64,000 nucleotides of DNA from Streptomyces sp. NBC_01210 (GTDB lineage: Bacteria; Actinomycetota; Actinomycetes; Streptomycetales; Streptomycetaceae). Positions 24,916 through 34,341 of this stretch are shown piece by piece. The stretch covers positions 1,116,001 to 1,180,000 of the forward strand of contig NZ_CP108549.1 of assembly GCF_036010325.1 (NCBI RefSeq). Direction: 5' to 3'. The stretch's first letter is position 1. The number at the start of each line of letters is the position of its first letter. The translations under genes and the position numbers were made by a program. Below the pieces are notes generated by a model, which saw nothing but the letters and a program-made list of their open reading frames with translations, searched no databases and was not told where the DNA came from.

Positions 24916-26001
24916 ATGACCGATGTACTTCTGACTGTAGGCACTCGAAAAGGGCTCTTCATCGGCCGCAGGCGCGGTGGCACGTGGGAGTTCGACGGCC
25001 CGCACTTCAATGCGCAGGCCGTGTACTCGATCGGGATCGATACGCGCCGATCCGTGCCCCGGCTGCTGGTCGGCGGCGACAGCGCGCACTGGGGTCCTTC
25101 GGTGTTCCACTCCGACGACCTCGGCAAGACCTGGATCGAGCCGACGAAGCCGGCGGTGAAGTTCCCCAAGGACACCGGAGCGTCCCTGGAACGGGTCTGG
25201 CAGCTGCATCCGGCCGGTCCCGCCACGCCTGACGTGGTGTACGCGGGCACGGAGCCCGCCGCCCTGTTCCGCTCGGACGACGCCGGCGAGACCTTCGAGC
25301 TCGTACGGCCCCTGTGGGAGCACCCGACCCGCTCGCAATGGGTGCCGGGCGGCGGCGGTGAGGCGGTGCACACAGTGGTCACCGACCGCCGTGACCCGGA
25401 GGCCGTGACGGTCGCCGTGTCGACGGCCGGGGTGTTCCGCTCCAAGGACGGCGGGGGCAGCTGGGCGCCGTCCAACCAGGGAGTGTCGGCGGTCTTCCTG
25501 CCCGACCCCCATCCGGAGTTCGGGCAGTGCGTCCACAAGATCGCGCAGGACGCCGGCGATCTGGACCGCCTGTATCTGCAGAATCACTGGGGCGTGTACC
25601 GCAGCGACGACGCGGGTGCCAAGTGGACGGACATCGGCGCGGGTCTGCCGTCCGACTTCGGTTTCGCGGTCGCCGCGCATCCGCACCGTCCCGACACGGC
25701 CTATGTCTTCCCGATCACGGCGGACGCGGACCGGGTGCCTGCCGGGCGTCGCTGCCGCGTCTACCGTACGAACGACGCGGGCGGCAGCTGGGAGGCCCTG
25801 TCGGCCGGGCTGCCCGAAGGGGATCACTTCGGGACGGTGCTGCGGGACGCGCTGTGCACGGACGACGCGGATCCGGCGGGTGTCTACTTCGGCAATCGCA
25901 ACGGCGAGGTGTACGCGAGCGCGGACGACGGCGACAGTTGGCAGCTGCTCGCCTCCCATCTGCCGGATGTGCTCTGTGTGCGGGCGGCGGCCATGGGGTG
26001 A
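24916..26001 (+). CDS. Asp-box (BNR/VPS10-like) beta-propeller protein, sialidase superfamily
   Basis: The 361-residue protein contains six Asp-box repeats: FHSDDLGKTW, FRSDDAGETF, FRSKDGGGSW, YRSDDAGAKW, YRTNDAGGSW and YASADDGDSW. The pattern SxDxGxxW caps the blades of a beta propeller, as in sialidases and VPS10 domains. There is no signal peptide, so a cytoplasmic role is likely, and the catalytic Arg triad of sialidases is not evident. The ATG follows GGAGGTATCGGCC. Function unknown. Confidence 0.82.
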   Translation: MTDVLLTVGTRKGLFIGRRRGGTWEFDGPHFNAQAVYSIGIDTRRSVPRLLVGGDSAHWGPSVFHSDDLGKTWIEPTKPAVKFPKDTGASLERVWQLHPAGPATPDVVYAGTEPAALFRSDDAGETFELVRPLWEHPTRSQWVPGGGGEAVHTVVTDRRDPEAVTVAVSTAGVFRSKDGGGSWAPSNQGVSAVFLPDPHPEFGQCVHKIAQDAGDLDRLYLQNHWGVYRSDDAGAKWTDIGAGLPSDFGFAVAAHPHRPDTAYVFPITADADRVPAGRRCRVYRTNDAGGSWEALSAGLPEGDHFGTVLRDALCTDDADPAGVYFGNRNGEVYASADDGDSWQLLASHLPDVLCVRAAAMG

Positions 26002-26036
26002 AACGCACCGCCGCCGCACCAGTAGAGTGACGCCCC

Positions 26037-26714
26037 GTGGCAGCACGACCGTTGAAAGAAATCATCGAGCCCGGGTGGGCCGATGCGCTCGCTCCAGTGG
26101 CTGAACGCGTCGCCGCGATGGGCGACTTCCTGCGCGCGGAGATCGCCGCGGGGCGCACCTACTTGCCGGCCGGACCGAATGTGCTGCGCGCCTTCCAGCA
26201 GCCCTTCGACGAGGTGCGTGTCCTGATCGTGGGTCAGGATCCGTACCCCACGCCCGGGCATGCCGTGGGCCTGAGCTTCTCGGTGGCACCCGAGGTGCGG
26301 CCGGTGCCCGGCAGCCTGGACAACATCTTCCGGGAAATGCACGCGGACCTGGGGCATCCCCGTCCCTCCAACGGGGATCTCACACCGTGGACCCGGCAAG
26401 GGGTACTGCTGCTGAACCGGGCGCTCACCACCGCGCCCCGCAAGCCCGCCGCACACCGCGGCAAGGGCTGGGAGGAAGTGACCGAGCAGGCCATCCGGGC
26501 CCTTGCCGCACGCGGCAAGCCCCTGGTGTCCGTGCTGTGGGGGCGTGACGCCCGCAATCTCCGCCCGCTGCTCGGCGACCTTCCGGCGATCGAGTCCTCG
26601 CATCCCTCCCCGATGTCCGCGGACCGCGGCTTCTTCGGCTCGCGTCCGTTCAGCCGGACCAATGAGCTCCTTCAACGCCAGGGGGCGCAGCCGGTGGACT
26701 GGCAGCTTCCGTGA
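26037..26714 (+). CDS. ung: Uracil-DNA glycosylase (family 1)
   Basis: A 225-residue protein that removes uracil from DNA at the start of base excision repair. Motif 1 is [18 protein letters not shown] (catalytic Asp68) and motif 2 is [20 protein letters not shown] with the catalytic His. The Tyr-Pro-Thr variant replaces the usual PYHGPGQ, as in the second Ung copy that many Streptomyces carry. The GTG start lies 35 bases after the Asp-box gene. The stop overlaps the GTG of the next gene. Confidence 0.92.
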   Translation: MAARPLKEIIEPGWADALAPVAERVAAMGDFLRAEIAAGRTYLPAGPNVLRAFQQPFDEVRVLIVGQDPYPTPGHAVGLSFSVAPEVRPVPGSLDNIFREMHADLGHPRPSNGDLTPWTRQGVLLLNRALTTAPRKPAAHRGKGWEEVTEQAIRALAARGKPLVSVLWGRDARNLRPLLGDLPAIESSHPSPMSADRGFFGSRPFSRTNELLQRQGAQPVDWQLP

Positions 26715-27703
26715 GCGTGAGCCGGGTACTCGGGGTCGACTCCGGGGGTTCCGGGCTGCGTGTCGCGCTGGCCGAAGCCGGGAACCCGGGGAAGGCCGGG
26801 ACCGAGGTGTCGCGCGATCCGGTGCGCACCGGTGCCGCGGGCATCGACGCGGAGCATCTGCTGGAGCAACTGCTGCCGATGGCGCACACCCTGCTCGATC
26901 GGGCGGGGGGCCGCACCGTGTCCGCGGTCGCGATCGGCGCCGCCGGGATGGCGACGCTCGGCGACCGGCTGCGCGCCGAACTCCCGGCGGCACTGGCCGA
27001 GTCGCTGGGTGTACGGCGCCTGGCGCTCGCGGCCGACGCGGTCACGGCCTACGCCGGTGCGCTCGGCCAGCGGCCCGGGGCGGTCGTCGCGGCGGGCACT
27101 GGCCTGATCGCGCTGGGCACCGACCTGTCCGACTGGCACCGGGCCGACGGCTGGGGTCATCTGCTGGGCGACTGCGGCGGCGGCGCGTGGATCGGCCGGG
27201 CCGGGCTGGAGGCCGCGCTGCGCGCCCACGACGGACGGCGTGGCGGTTCGGCAGCCCTGCTGGCCAGGATGGAGTCGGTGTTCGGTCCGGCGCAGGAGCT
27301 GCCGGGTTTGCTGTACCCGCGCTCCGACCGTCCCGCGGTGCTCGCCTCCTTCGCGCCGGAGGTCGGCCGGTGCGCTGCGGACGGCGACGAGGTGTCGGCG
27401 GACATCCTCGCGGCGGCCGCCCGGCATATCGCCGAGTCGGCCGCGGCCGTCTGCCCGTCGGCCACTGATGTGCCCGACGGATGCGAAGTCGCCCTCACCG
27501 GTGGGCTGTTCAGGATGGGTGCTCCTCTTCTCGTACCGCTGAGGGCGGAGCTTGCCGGACAACTGCCGTACGCACGGACGGTGTCCGCGGCCGGCGATCC
27601 GCTCACCGGCTCGTTGCTCATCGCGTCCGCGCTCGCCACCGATTCACTGCGGCTGCCGCGCCATCCGACTCTGCTGCACGTACCGACAGAGCAGGACAGC
27701 TGA
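26711..27703 (+). CDS. BadF/BcrA-type ATPase, N-acetylglucosamine kinase-like
   Basis: A 330-residue member of the ASKHA fold. The phosphate-1 loop is [15 protein letters not shown], phosphate-2 [12 protein letters not shown], and the sugar-binding area [20 protein letters not shown], with the adenosine motif [12 protein letters not shown]. This pattern fits eukaryotic-type N-acetylglucosamine kinases more than benzoyl-CoA reductase activators. Its GTG overlaps the ung stop (GTGA), giving translational coupling. Confidence 0.82.
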   Translation: MSVSRVLGVDSGGSGLRVALAEAGNPGKAGTEVSRDPVRTGAAGIDAEHLLEQLLPMAHTLLDRAGGRTVSAVAIGAAGMATLGDRLRAELPAALAESLGVRRLALAADAVTAYAGALGQRPGAVVAAGTGLIALGTDLSDWHRADGWGHLLGDCGGGAWIGRAGLEAALRAHDGRRGGSAALLARMESVFGPAQELPGLLYPRSDRPAVLASFAPEVGRCAADGDEVSADILAAAARHIAESAAAVCPSATDVPDGCEVALTGGLFRMGAPLLVPLRAELAGQLPYARTVSAAGDPLTGSLLIASALATDSLRLPRHPTLLHVPTEQDS

Positions 27704-27798
27704 GGCGTACACCATTCATCGGATAAATGCGGACAGATGACGCTTGACCGCCCCCTCCCCGAACAGTCGCGCCCCCAAAACCAGTAGCATGCGGCGCC

Positions 27799-28719
27799 AT
27801 GAGCTCCCCCACTGGGCCTGCATCCGGCCTGCCTGTACGAATGCCGCGACCCCGACAGACCGGGCGGCACCGCCGCCCGGAGCCCGTAGCGGCTCCTGAG
27901 GGCGCGCCCGCGCTCGTGCTCGCCGTGCCCGGCGCTCCCGCGCCCGCCACGCGCAGCCTGGCCGAAGAGGTCATAAGCATCGCTCGCTCCGAGCTGCCGG
28001 GCCTCGAGGTCGGCATCGGTTATCTCGACGGGGACAATGCCGAGTACCCCACGCTCGAAGGCGTCCTCGCGCACACCGCCGCCCGGCGCACCGAGCGGTA
28101 CGAGATCGCGCAGGCCGCCGGCCGTGAAGTGGCCGCACCCGAGGGACCCGCCGCCGTTGTGGTGCCCCTTCTCGCCGGCCCGGACAACGTCCTGATGCGC
28201 CGGATCCGCCAGGCCGTCATGGACAGCCGCGCGAGCGCCGAGCTGACCGATGTCCTCGGCCCGCACCCGCTGCTCGCCGAAGCCCTGCACGTCCGGCTCT
28301 CGGAGGCCGGTCTGGCGCGTGCCGACCGCGCCCGGCTGTTCACCGTGGCCACGGCGGCCGACGGCATCATCCTGGCCACAGTCGGCGGCGAGGAGGCTGT
28401 CCAGGCCGCCGGGATCACCGGCATGCTGCTGGCCGCGCGTCTCGCGGTGCCGGTGATGGCCGCCGCGCTCGACCACGAGGGCGCGGTCGGCGCGATAGCC
28501 GAGCAGTTGCGCGGCTCCGGCTCGGTGCAGCTCGCCCTGGCGCCGTACCTCGTGGGCCCGGAGCTGCCCGAGGGCCTGCTCGACTCGGCCGTGAAGGAGG
28601 CGGGCTGCGCCGCCTCCGAGGCGCTCGGGGCCTACCCGGCGATCGGAAAGCTGGTGCTGTCGCAGTACGCGACCGCGTTGGGCATCGCGCCGCAGCCTCA
28701 GGGCCCGCCGAGTCTCTGA
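27799..28719 (+). CDS. Sirohydrochlorin chelatase (CbiX/SirB)-like protein
   Basis: The 306-residue protein has two CbiX-like halves (LVLAVPGAPAPATRSLAEEV and VVPLLAGPDNVLMRRIRQAV, then LGPHPLLAEALHVRLSEAGL). Canonical chelatases have HGSR in the first strand and a second metal-binding His after the PLF block; here these read PGAP and AGPDN, so both metal ligands seem replaced. It may be a non-chelating relative. The first 30 residues are polar, proline- and arginine-rich. A strong terminator follows. Confidence 0.78.
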   Translation: MSSPTGPASGLPVRMPRPRQTGRHRRPEPVAAPEGAPALVLAVPGAPAPATRSLAEEVISIARSELPGLEVGIGYLDGDNAEYPTLEGVLAHTAARRTERYEIAQAAGREVAAPEGPAAVVVPLLAGPDNVLMRRIRQAVMDSRASAELTDVLGPHPLLAEALHVRLSEAGLARADRARLFTVATAADGIILATVGGEEAVQAAGITGMLLAARLAVPVMAAALDHEGAVGAIAEQLRGSGSVQLALAPYLVGPELPEGLLDSAVKEAGCAASEALGAYPAIGKLVLSQYATALGIAPQPQGPPSL

Positions 28720-28741
28720 CGGCTCCGCCGTACGTACGCAG

Positions 28742-28775
28742 AAGGGCCCGCACCACGCGAACGGTGCGGGCCCTT
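28742..28775. terminator. Terminator between chelatase-like and lactonase genes
   Basis: AAGGGCCCGCACC and GGTGCGGGCCCTT make a perfect 13-base stem with an 8-base loop, between convergent stops at 28719 and 28796. The A and T ends make it work in both directions. Confidence 0.9.
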
Positions 28776-28795
28776 GCGCAACACCCCGACGACGG

Positions 28796-29845
28796 TCAGG
28801 CGAAGATCACGCAGGAGGCGGCGGGGACGTCGAGGGAGCCCGACCTGCGTGGAACCCCCGTTTCCGGGTCGATGTCGAACCAGGTGACGTCTCCGGAGCG
28901 CTCATTGGCGGCGTACAGCCTGCGTCCTGTGGGGTCCAGGGCCAGGTCGCGCGGCCAGTGCCCGCCGCACGGCACCGTCGTGATCAGCTCCGCCTTCTCG
29001 TGCGTCTTGTCGAGCGCGAGGACGGCGATGCTGTCATGGCCGCGGTTGGCCGCCCAGACATGGCGGCCGTCGTGCGAGACAACCACCGCGGACGGGTAGC
29101 TGGGCCCGGCCGCGCCGTCCGGCAGCACCGGTGTCTCGCCGAGCGGTTCGAGGACGCCCGAGTCCGCGTCCCAGCGGCAGACGGTGAGGGTCGGCTCGAG
29201 CTCGTTCAGCACATAGGCGTGGCCGCCGGCGGGGTGGAAGGCGAGATGGCGCGGTCCTGTGCCGGGGCGCAGCGCGGTCTCGCCGTGCTCCGTCAGCTCG
29301 CCCGACTCGGGGTCCAGCACGCATACCCGTACGGAGTCGGTGCCGAGGTCGACGCTGAGCACCCAGCGCCCGGTCGGATCGGGCAGTACCTGGTGCGCGT
29401 GCGGGCCGCGTTGCCGGTCGGGGTGCGGCCCTGAGCCTTCGTGCTGCAATACGCCGCTGGCGGCGACCGGTTCGCCGTCGGCCCCGACCGGGAGCACGCT
29501 GACGCTGCCGGAACCGTAGTTGGCGGTCACCAGATGGCCCGAGGCGATCGCGAGATGCGTGGGTCCCGCGCCGCACACCGGCACGCGCGCGCCGATCGGC
29601 CGCAGCGACGGCCCGTCCGCCTCGAAAGCCCCCACCGCGCCCTCCGCCGTCTCGGAGACGGCGTAGAGGACCGTGCCGCCGGACGCGAGCGCGAGCGCGA
29701 GATACGACGGGTCCGCGACGGCGTCGCTCGCCCCCGTCTCCGTCAGGGCCCCGGTCTCCCCGTCCACGGCGGCCGTGATGATCCCGCGGCCTCCGGCCGA
29801 GGTGAACGACCCGATGAAAGCCCGTCCGGCGCTCTTGTCGCCCAC
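28796..29845 (-). CDS. Lactonase family seven-bladed propeller (6-phosphogluconolactonase type)
   Basis: The 349-residue protein matches the lactonase/YbhE propeller family. Family segments are AFIGSFTSAGGRGI, LVTANYGSGSVSVLPV, PHAHQVLPDPTGRWVLSVDLGTD-type blades (GPHAHQV, DLGTDSV), GPRHLAFHPAGGHAYVLNEL and WPRDLALDPTGRRLYAANE. Members hydrolyse 6-phosphogluconolactone or other carboxylactones. It follows the nitric oxide synthase gene by 72 bases on the same strand and may be cotranscribed. Confidence 0.88.
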   Translation of the reverse strand: MGDKSAGRAFIGSFTSAGGRGIITAAVDGETGALTETGASDAVADPSYLALALASGGTVLYAVSETAEGAVGAFEADGPSLRPIGARVPVCGAGPTHLAIASGHLVTANYGSGSVSVLPVGADGEPVAASGVLQHEGSGPHPDRQRGPHAHQVLPDPTGRWVLSVDLGTDSVRVCVLDPESGELTEHGETALRPGTGPRHLAFHPAGGHAYVLNELEPTLTVCRWDADSGVLEPLGETPVLPDGAAGPSYPSAVVVSHDGRHVWAANRGHDSIAVLALDKTHEKAELITTVPCGGHWPRDLALDPTGRRLYAANERSGDVTWFDIDPETGVPRRSGSLDVPAASCVIFA

Positions 29846-29917
29846 AGCATTCCCCTCTCCGCCACTGATTCGCCTGCTGCCCGGCCGACGGTAGCAGGCG
29901 GTCTAGACCAACTCCGG

Positions 29918-31165
29918 CTACGCGTCTCCTTCGCCGCGGGCGCGCGCGGTCGCCTCAGGGTGGTGGACATAGGCGGGACGCCATTGGGTCGTGTCATACG
30001 TCCGGTGGAAGACGGGTGTCGCGGAGCCCGAGATCGGCGGCACGATCCACGACCAGTCCGCGCCCACAACACGGCCCCGGCTCTGCTCCCGGTCCAGGTG
30101 TGTGAGGAAGCGGCGCGACTCGGTGTGGTGGTCGGTGACCGTGACTCCCGCGAGGTCGAAGGAGTGCAGGACCGCGCGGTTCAGCTCGACCAGCGCGCGG
30201 TCCTTCCAGAGCGTGCGGTCGTTCGTCGTGTCCAGGCCCAACTGCTCGGCGATACGCGGCAGCAGGTCGTAGCGGTCGGTGTCCGCGAGGTTGCGGGCGC
30301 CGATCTCCGTGCCCATGTACCAGCCGTTGAAGGGAGCTGCGGGGTAGCAGATCCCGCCGATCTCCAGGCACATGTTCGCGATCGCGGGTACGGCGTGCCA
30401 GCGCAGGCCGAGGCCCGCATACCAGCTCTGCTCCGGGTGGTGCAGCTCGACTTCGAGTACGGCGTCGCGCGGCAGCTCGAACCAGCGCGGTTTGCCGTCC
30501 CCGTCCTCGATCACCAGTGGCAGCAGATCGAAGTGTGTGCCCGGGCCGCCCTGCCAGCCGAGCCTGAGGGCGAGCTCGGTGATCCCGGCGTTGCGCGGGT
30601 CGCCGACGGCGGGCCCGTAGTCGCCGGCATAGCCCGCGTACCGCACGAGCTGCTCGTTCCAGATCCGCGGTCCTGGACGGTCCGGCGCGTCCGGGGCGAA
30701 GACGGTGATGAGCGGGCGGATCCGGCCGCCGTTGTTGGCTTCGCGAAGATGGTCGGCCGCCTCGCGCGCCACGGAGTCGGCGTCGTCGATGTGCCGACGG
30801 TCGCGTATGCGCAGGGAGCGCCAGTAGAGCCGACCGATGCAGCGGTTGCTGTTGCGCCAGGCGACGCGTGCGCCGTAGACGAGTTCGGCCGGGGTGTGGC
30901 GGTAGGTGCCGGTCGCCTCGATCTCCGCGCGTACGGCGGCGATCCGGCCCGCCGGGTCGCCGGCCGACGGCTCCTCGCGATGATGGAGCCGGATGAACTC
31001 CTCGGCCTCTTCGACCAGCTCACCGCGGGTGGCGGGCGGGCCGCCCGCCGGCTGCTCGGAGTGGCCCATCGGGCAGCGGACTTCCGGCGCCGGAGCGTCC
31101 GCCGATTCGTGCGCTGACACCCGTGCACCGGTCCGGCGCAGGGCTCTGAGCAGAGACTTCCGCAT
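29918..31165 (-). CDS. nos: Bacterial nitric oxide synthase, oxygenase domain
   Basis: A 415-residue NOS oxygenase that makes NO and citrulline from L-arginine using electrons from a separate reductase. The haem thiolate lies in VAWRNSNRCIGRLYW (Cys109). The arginine site includes NGWYMGTEIGARNL with the key Glu, and ADWSWIVPPISGSATPVFHR is the pterin/haem region. An N-terminal extension of about 45 residues carries CPMGH and low-complexity sequence. No reductase domain is attached. Nos is uncommon in Streptomyces; known roles include nitration of thaxtomin and NO signalling, but no thaxtomin genes are near. The start ATG is MRKSLLRALRRTG. Confidence 0.93.
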   Translation of the reverse strand: MRKSLLRALRRTGARVSAHESADAPAPEVRCPMGHSEQPAGGPPATRGELVEEAEEFIRLHHREEPSAGDPAGRIAAVRAEIEATGTYRHTPAELVYGARVAWRNSNRCIGRLYWRSLRIRDRRHIDDADSVAREAADHLREANNGGRIRPLITVFAPDAPDRPGPRIWNEQLVRYAGYAGDYGPAVGDPRNAGITELALRLGWQGGPGTHFDLLPLVIEDGDGKPRWFELPRDAVLEVELHHPEQSWYAGLGLRWHAVPAIANMCLEIGGICYPAAPFNGWYMGTEIGARNLADTDRYDLLPRIAEQLGLDTTNDRTLWKDRALVELNRAVLHSFDLAGVTVTDHHTESRRFLTHLDREQSRGRVVGADWSWIVPPISGSATPVFHRTYDTTQWRPAYVHHPEATARARGEGDA

Positions 31166-31293
31166 GGCGCGTACCCCCGGTCCTGGAGGGGACGTACGTG
31201 GATGCCGCTCTGGTTACCCCTTGAACAGACTGATCCACCCTGTGTGTGCCAGGTGAATTTGCCTCATTCCGCGCCTTGTGTCGTTGTGGCAGG

Positions 31294-31776
31294 TCAGGCA
31301 GGTACGAGGGGAGCGCGGGGAGAGGTGCGCAGGGGCGCGTCGAGTTCCGCGAGCGCCCGCTCCAGCCCGTGCAGATGGGTGAGGGCGGCCTCGGCCCCGG
31401 GGTGGTGCTGCGGCGCCCGCACGGAGTCGACGGAGGCCTTCGTCTGCCGGGTGGCAGGCGGCACCAGCGCGTGTACGGCGGCCTCGACGCGCCGGCAGGC
31501 GGTGGCCGGCCGGGCGTCGTGGGAGGCGTCCGGGTCGGCGGCGACGGTGGCGAGGCAGCGCACTTCGCGGGCGCAGTCGTCGAGCAGCGCGATCACCTGG
31601 CGGGCGCGCGCTTTGCGGGCACGCAGCGGGCTGAGCGGATGGACGAGCGGATGGACGAGCAGGGCGAGCGAGAGCCGTACCCGGCCGAGCAGCAGCTCCA
31701 GTTCGGCGGCGAGCGGCGCCGGACCAAGATCCTCAACGAGCGACTTTGAGCGCCTGCCCGTCAGAGAGCGTCGCAC
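31294..31776 (-). CDS. Orphan copy of the FUSC C-terminal domain
   Basis: The 160-residue protein repeats the last third of the adjacent FUSC protein: LAAELELLLGRVRLSLALLV, LSPLRARKARARQVIALLDD, VAADPDASHDAR and LTHLHGLERALAELDAPLRT have near-identical counterparts there. It lacks all membrane segments and starts 30 bases after the FUSC stop, on the same strand. A small internal repeat (LVHPLVHP) is also present. It could be a separate soluble partner or a dying duplication. Confidence 0.6.
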   Translation of the reverse strand: MRRSLTGRRSKSLVEDLGPAPLAAELELLLGRVRLSLALLVHPLVHPLSPLRARKARARQVIALLDDCAREVRCLATVAADPDASHDARPATACRRVEAAVHALVPPATRQTKASVDSVRAPQHHPGAEAALTHLHGLERALAELDAPLRTSPRAPLVPA

Positions 31777-31806
31777 CTGAGTCGCGTGGGGCGCTTTCCC
31801 CGCGGT

Positions 31807-33315
31807 TCAGGAACCGACCAATGGAGAGCGCGGAGAGGTCCCAAGCGGCATCGCCAGTTCCGACAAGGCCTTCTCCAGGCCGTGCAGATGGACGAGGGCC
31901 GACTCGGTTTCCGCCTGATGGGACGTCTCGCGGGTGGCGGTCGTCACCCGACTGCTCCGCATCTCGCCGACAGTGAGGGCCTCCACGGCGGCCTCGACCC
32001 GCCAGCAGGCAGCGGCCAGCCGGGCGTCATGCGACGCGGTCGGATCGGCGGCAACGGAGACCAGGCCCCGCACCTCGCAGGCGCAGTCGTCGAGCAGTTC
32101 GATGACGTGACGGGCGCGCGCCTTCCGAGCACGGAACGGGCTCAACGGGTGCACCAGCGGGGCGACTGACATCCGTACCCGGCCGAGCAGCAGCTCCAAC
32201 TCGGCGGCGTGCGGGGCCGGGTCGGCCTGAGGGTCGCCGGCAAGGCGAGCCGCCGCCTCGGCCGTAGCGGCGTGCACGCAGTGCAGTGCCCGCTGGATCC
32301 AGGCATCGTTCGTGGCGTGCGTGGTGACCGGCAGCACGAGAACCACGGCCAGCGCGGCACACACCGCGCCCACGCCTGTCTCTGCCAGACGGAGCACGAG
32401 CAGGCTGGGGTCCAGCACGCCCAGCAGACCGTAGAGCAGGCCGGCCATGACCGTCACCGCCAGCATCATCCAGGAATACGAGACGGCGGCGGTGTAGAAG
32501 ATCCCGAAGACACAGATGGCGACCAGTCCGGCCGTCGGCGCGGGCGCGCCGTTCAGCGGGATGGCGACCAGCAGACCGACGGCTATACCGATCAACGTGC
32601 CAAGGACACGGCGGAAGCCGCGGACCAGGGTCTCGCCGCGGGAGGCCGTGTTGACGAAAATCCACCATGCGGTGCCGACGGCCCAGTACCAGCGGCCTTC
32701 GGAGAGCACCTGCCCGACGGAAAGCGCGAGCGCGCAGGCAGCAGTGGCCTGGAAGGCCTGCCGGGTGGTGGGCCGCGCCAGGCCGGTGCCGGGCAGGGCC
32801 GGCGGGGCTGCGGTGGGCGGGGTACGGCGCTCGATGGGCCAGAGCACGAAGCGCACGGCGCCGGCCGCCAGGAGGGCCAGGCCCACGGCGGCGTACAGCT
32901 CGGGCAGCTGGGCGGGGATGGCGTGCAGGAACTGCGTGATGAAGAAGTTCATGAACGCGAAGATCCCGAGCGCGTGGCCGCGCGGGCCCCAGCGGCGAGC
33001 GTAGACCCCGCAGAAGACGACGGCCAGGAACGCGGCGTCGCGGGCCAGGGTGATGCCGTGCAAGGTGGTGGCGAGCGCCAGCAGCGGGAATCCGGCAGCG
33101 GGCAGCAGGGCGGTGGTGATCCGCTGGTCACGGACGGTCGCGTCGGTGACAGTGAAGAGGGCGAGCATTGCCGCGAGCCCCCCGGTGATCGACGCGGTGA
33201 GCGAGAGCCCGCACAGCTCGGATACGGCGACGGCTACGGCGACACCGATGACGGCACGGGTCGAGTTCCGCAGCCGCAGGCGCCCCGGGTCCGGAGCCAC
33301 GAACATCTTCTTCAC
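31807..33315 (-). CDS. FUSC family membrane protein (aromatic-acid exporter/fusaric-acid-resistance type)
   Basis: The 502-residue protein has two sets of membrane helices (AVIGVAVAVAVSELCGLSLT through LYAAVGLALLAAGAVRFVL; AFQATAACALALSVGQVLSE through VCAALAVVLVLPV) and a C-terminal soluble helical domain, the FUSC layout of proteins that export small aromatic or organic acids. The motif RWYWAVGTAWWIFVNTASRG is typical. GTG at 33315 is chosen for its AAGGGGGG site; an ATG is three codons in. The frame continues open upstream, but that portion is not like the family. Confidence 0.85.
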   Translation of the reverse strand: MKKMFVAPDPGRLRLRNSTRAVIGVAVAVAVSELCGLSLTASITGGLAAMLALFTVTDATVRDQRITTALLPAAGFPLLALATTLHGITLARDAAFLAVVFCGVYARRWGPRGHALGIFAFMNFFITQFLHAIPAQLPELYAAVGLALLAAGAVRFVLWPIERRTPPTAAPPALPGTGLARPTTRQAFQATAACALALSVGQVLSEGRWYWAVGTAWWIFVNTASRGETLVRGFRRVLGTLIGIAVGLLVAIPLNGAPAPTAGLVAICVFGIFYTAAVSYSWMMLAVTVMAGLLYGLLGVLDPSLLVLRLAETGVGAVCAALAVVLVLPVTTHATNDAWIQRALHCVHAATAEAAARLAGDPQADPAPHAAELELLLGRVRMSVAPLVHPLSPFRARKARARHVIELLDDCACEVRGLVSVAADPTASHDARLAAACWRVEAAVEALTVGEMRSSRVTTATRETSHQAETESALVHLHGLEKALSELAMPLGTSPRSPLVGS

Positions 33316-34341
33316 GGCGGTCGGCCGCCCCCCTTGCAGTGGTACGCGCCGCTCCCGCGGCAGTCCGGGGTGGTGGACAGCAAGCAGGCACAACGAAGGC
33401 ACCGCGGTCCGGATTCCGGCCTCGTCGCCGTCCGGCGCTGCGCGGCGCCGCAAGTACATGGATACGAGAAAGATAACCCACTCCGGGCCCACTGGCTCAA
33501 CAGTCGCGTCATCGGCTGTGCTGATGGCACACCTGATCAGCCTCGATGTCGGCCGGCGGGAGGCCGACGGATCACACCCTGGCCCTGGGCCGCACGTGGC
33601 CTGCTCCGCCGGACTCCGGCAGTCGATCGCCACGCGCCCACGCCCATCTGCGATCTCACGGCAACGTGCGCCGCAGACCGACGCCCGCCTGGAGATGGAC
33701 GGTGAGCCGGTACTGCGGAGCAAAGTCAGGTCCACTTCAGCCGGCAGGGAATCCCGTCCGCGTCCACGGCACGCGGCCCGGCCCGACCGATCCGGCCCCC
33801 TTCGCGGGATTGTGCGGGATACGTCTGCCGGCGACGGCCGTCTCCAGCATGGCCGACACCAGGAGTCAGCTCGTTGCGTCTCAGGCGGCCGACCCCTGTT
33901 CAGGCGACCGCCCCCTGTTGTCGGTGGATCGGACCGTCCGTCGTCCGCAGCGGGCCACACGGGGCTCCGGTGCGGACCGGCGATGATCTCGGCGGCCACG
34001 GACACGGCCCTCTCCTCGGGCGAGTTCGCGCCGATGTCCAGCAGGACCTGCCGGAGCACGCCCCGGGAGGTCTCGTCGACGATCCGCCGCACCAATACGT
34101 CGATGACACCGCCGCAGGACACCGACCACGAACGCGTCGGTGTCGCTGTAGCCGAAGGGGACCCACTGCGGGACCACCCACCGCCCTGGAGTCCCCGACC
34201 TCACCGAATCCCCCGTCAGGTCGTGCTCTGCAAGGCCCGGTCCGGGTGATCGGCCGCATTCCCGTACACGTGCGAGAGACAATCGCACGACAGGCCGGCC
34301 GAGTTGAAGTCAACAGGCGCCGACGCGTACAACAACGACAA
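33316..34341. other. 1-kb region of apparently decayed sequence
   Basis: No intact gene is seen. On the minus strand around 33930-34230 two frames look protein-like, VVPQWVPFGYSDTDAFVVGV in one and IDVLVRRIVDETSRGVLRQV followed by DIGANSPEERAVSVAAEII in the next, as if one gene had been frameshifted. I do not recognise the family. The rest has only shadow frames. Confidence 0.35.

Noticed and set aside
29918..31165. Thaxtomin-type cluster around the nitric oxide synthase
   Set aside because: No nonribosomal peptide synthetase or P450 of that pathway is present within the window.
33316..34122. Upstream extension of the FUSC frame to 771 codons
   Set aside because: The added residues lack family similarity, and a GTG with a good ribosome site at 33315 gives the normal FUSC N-terminus.
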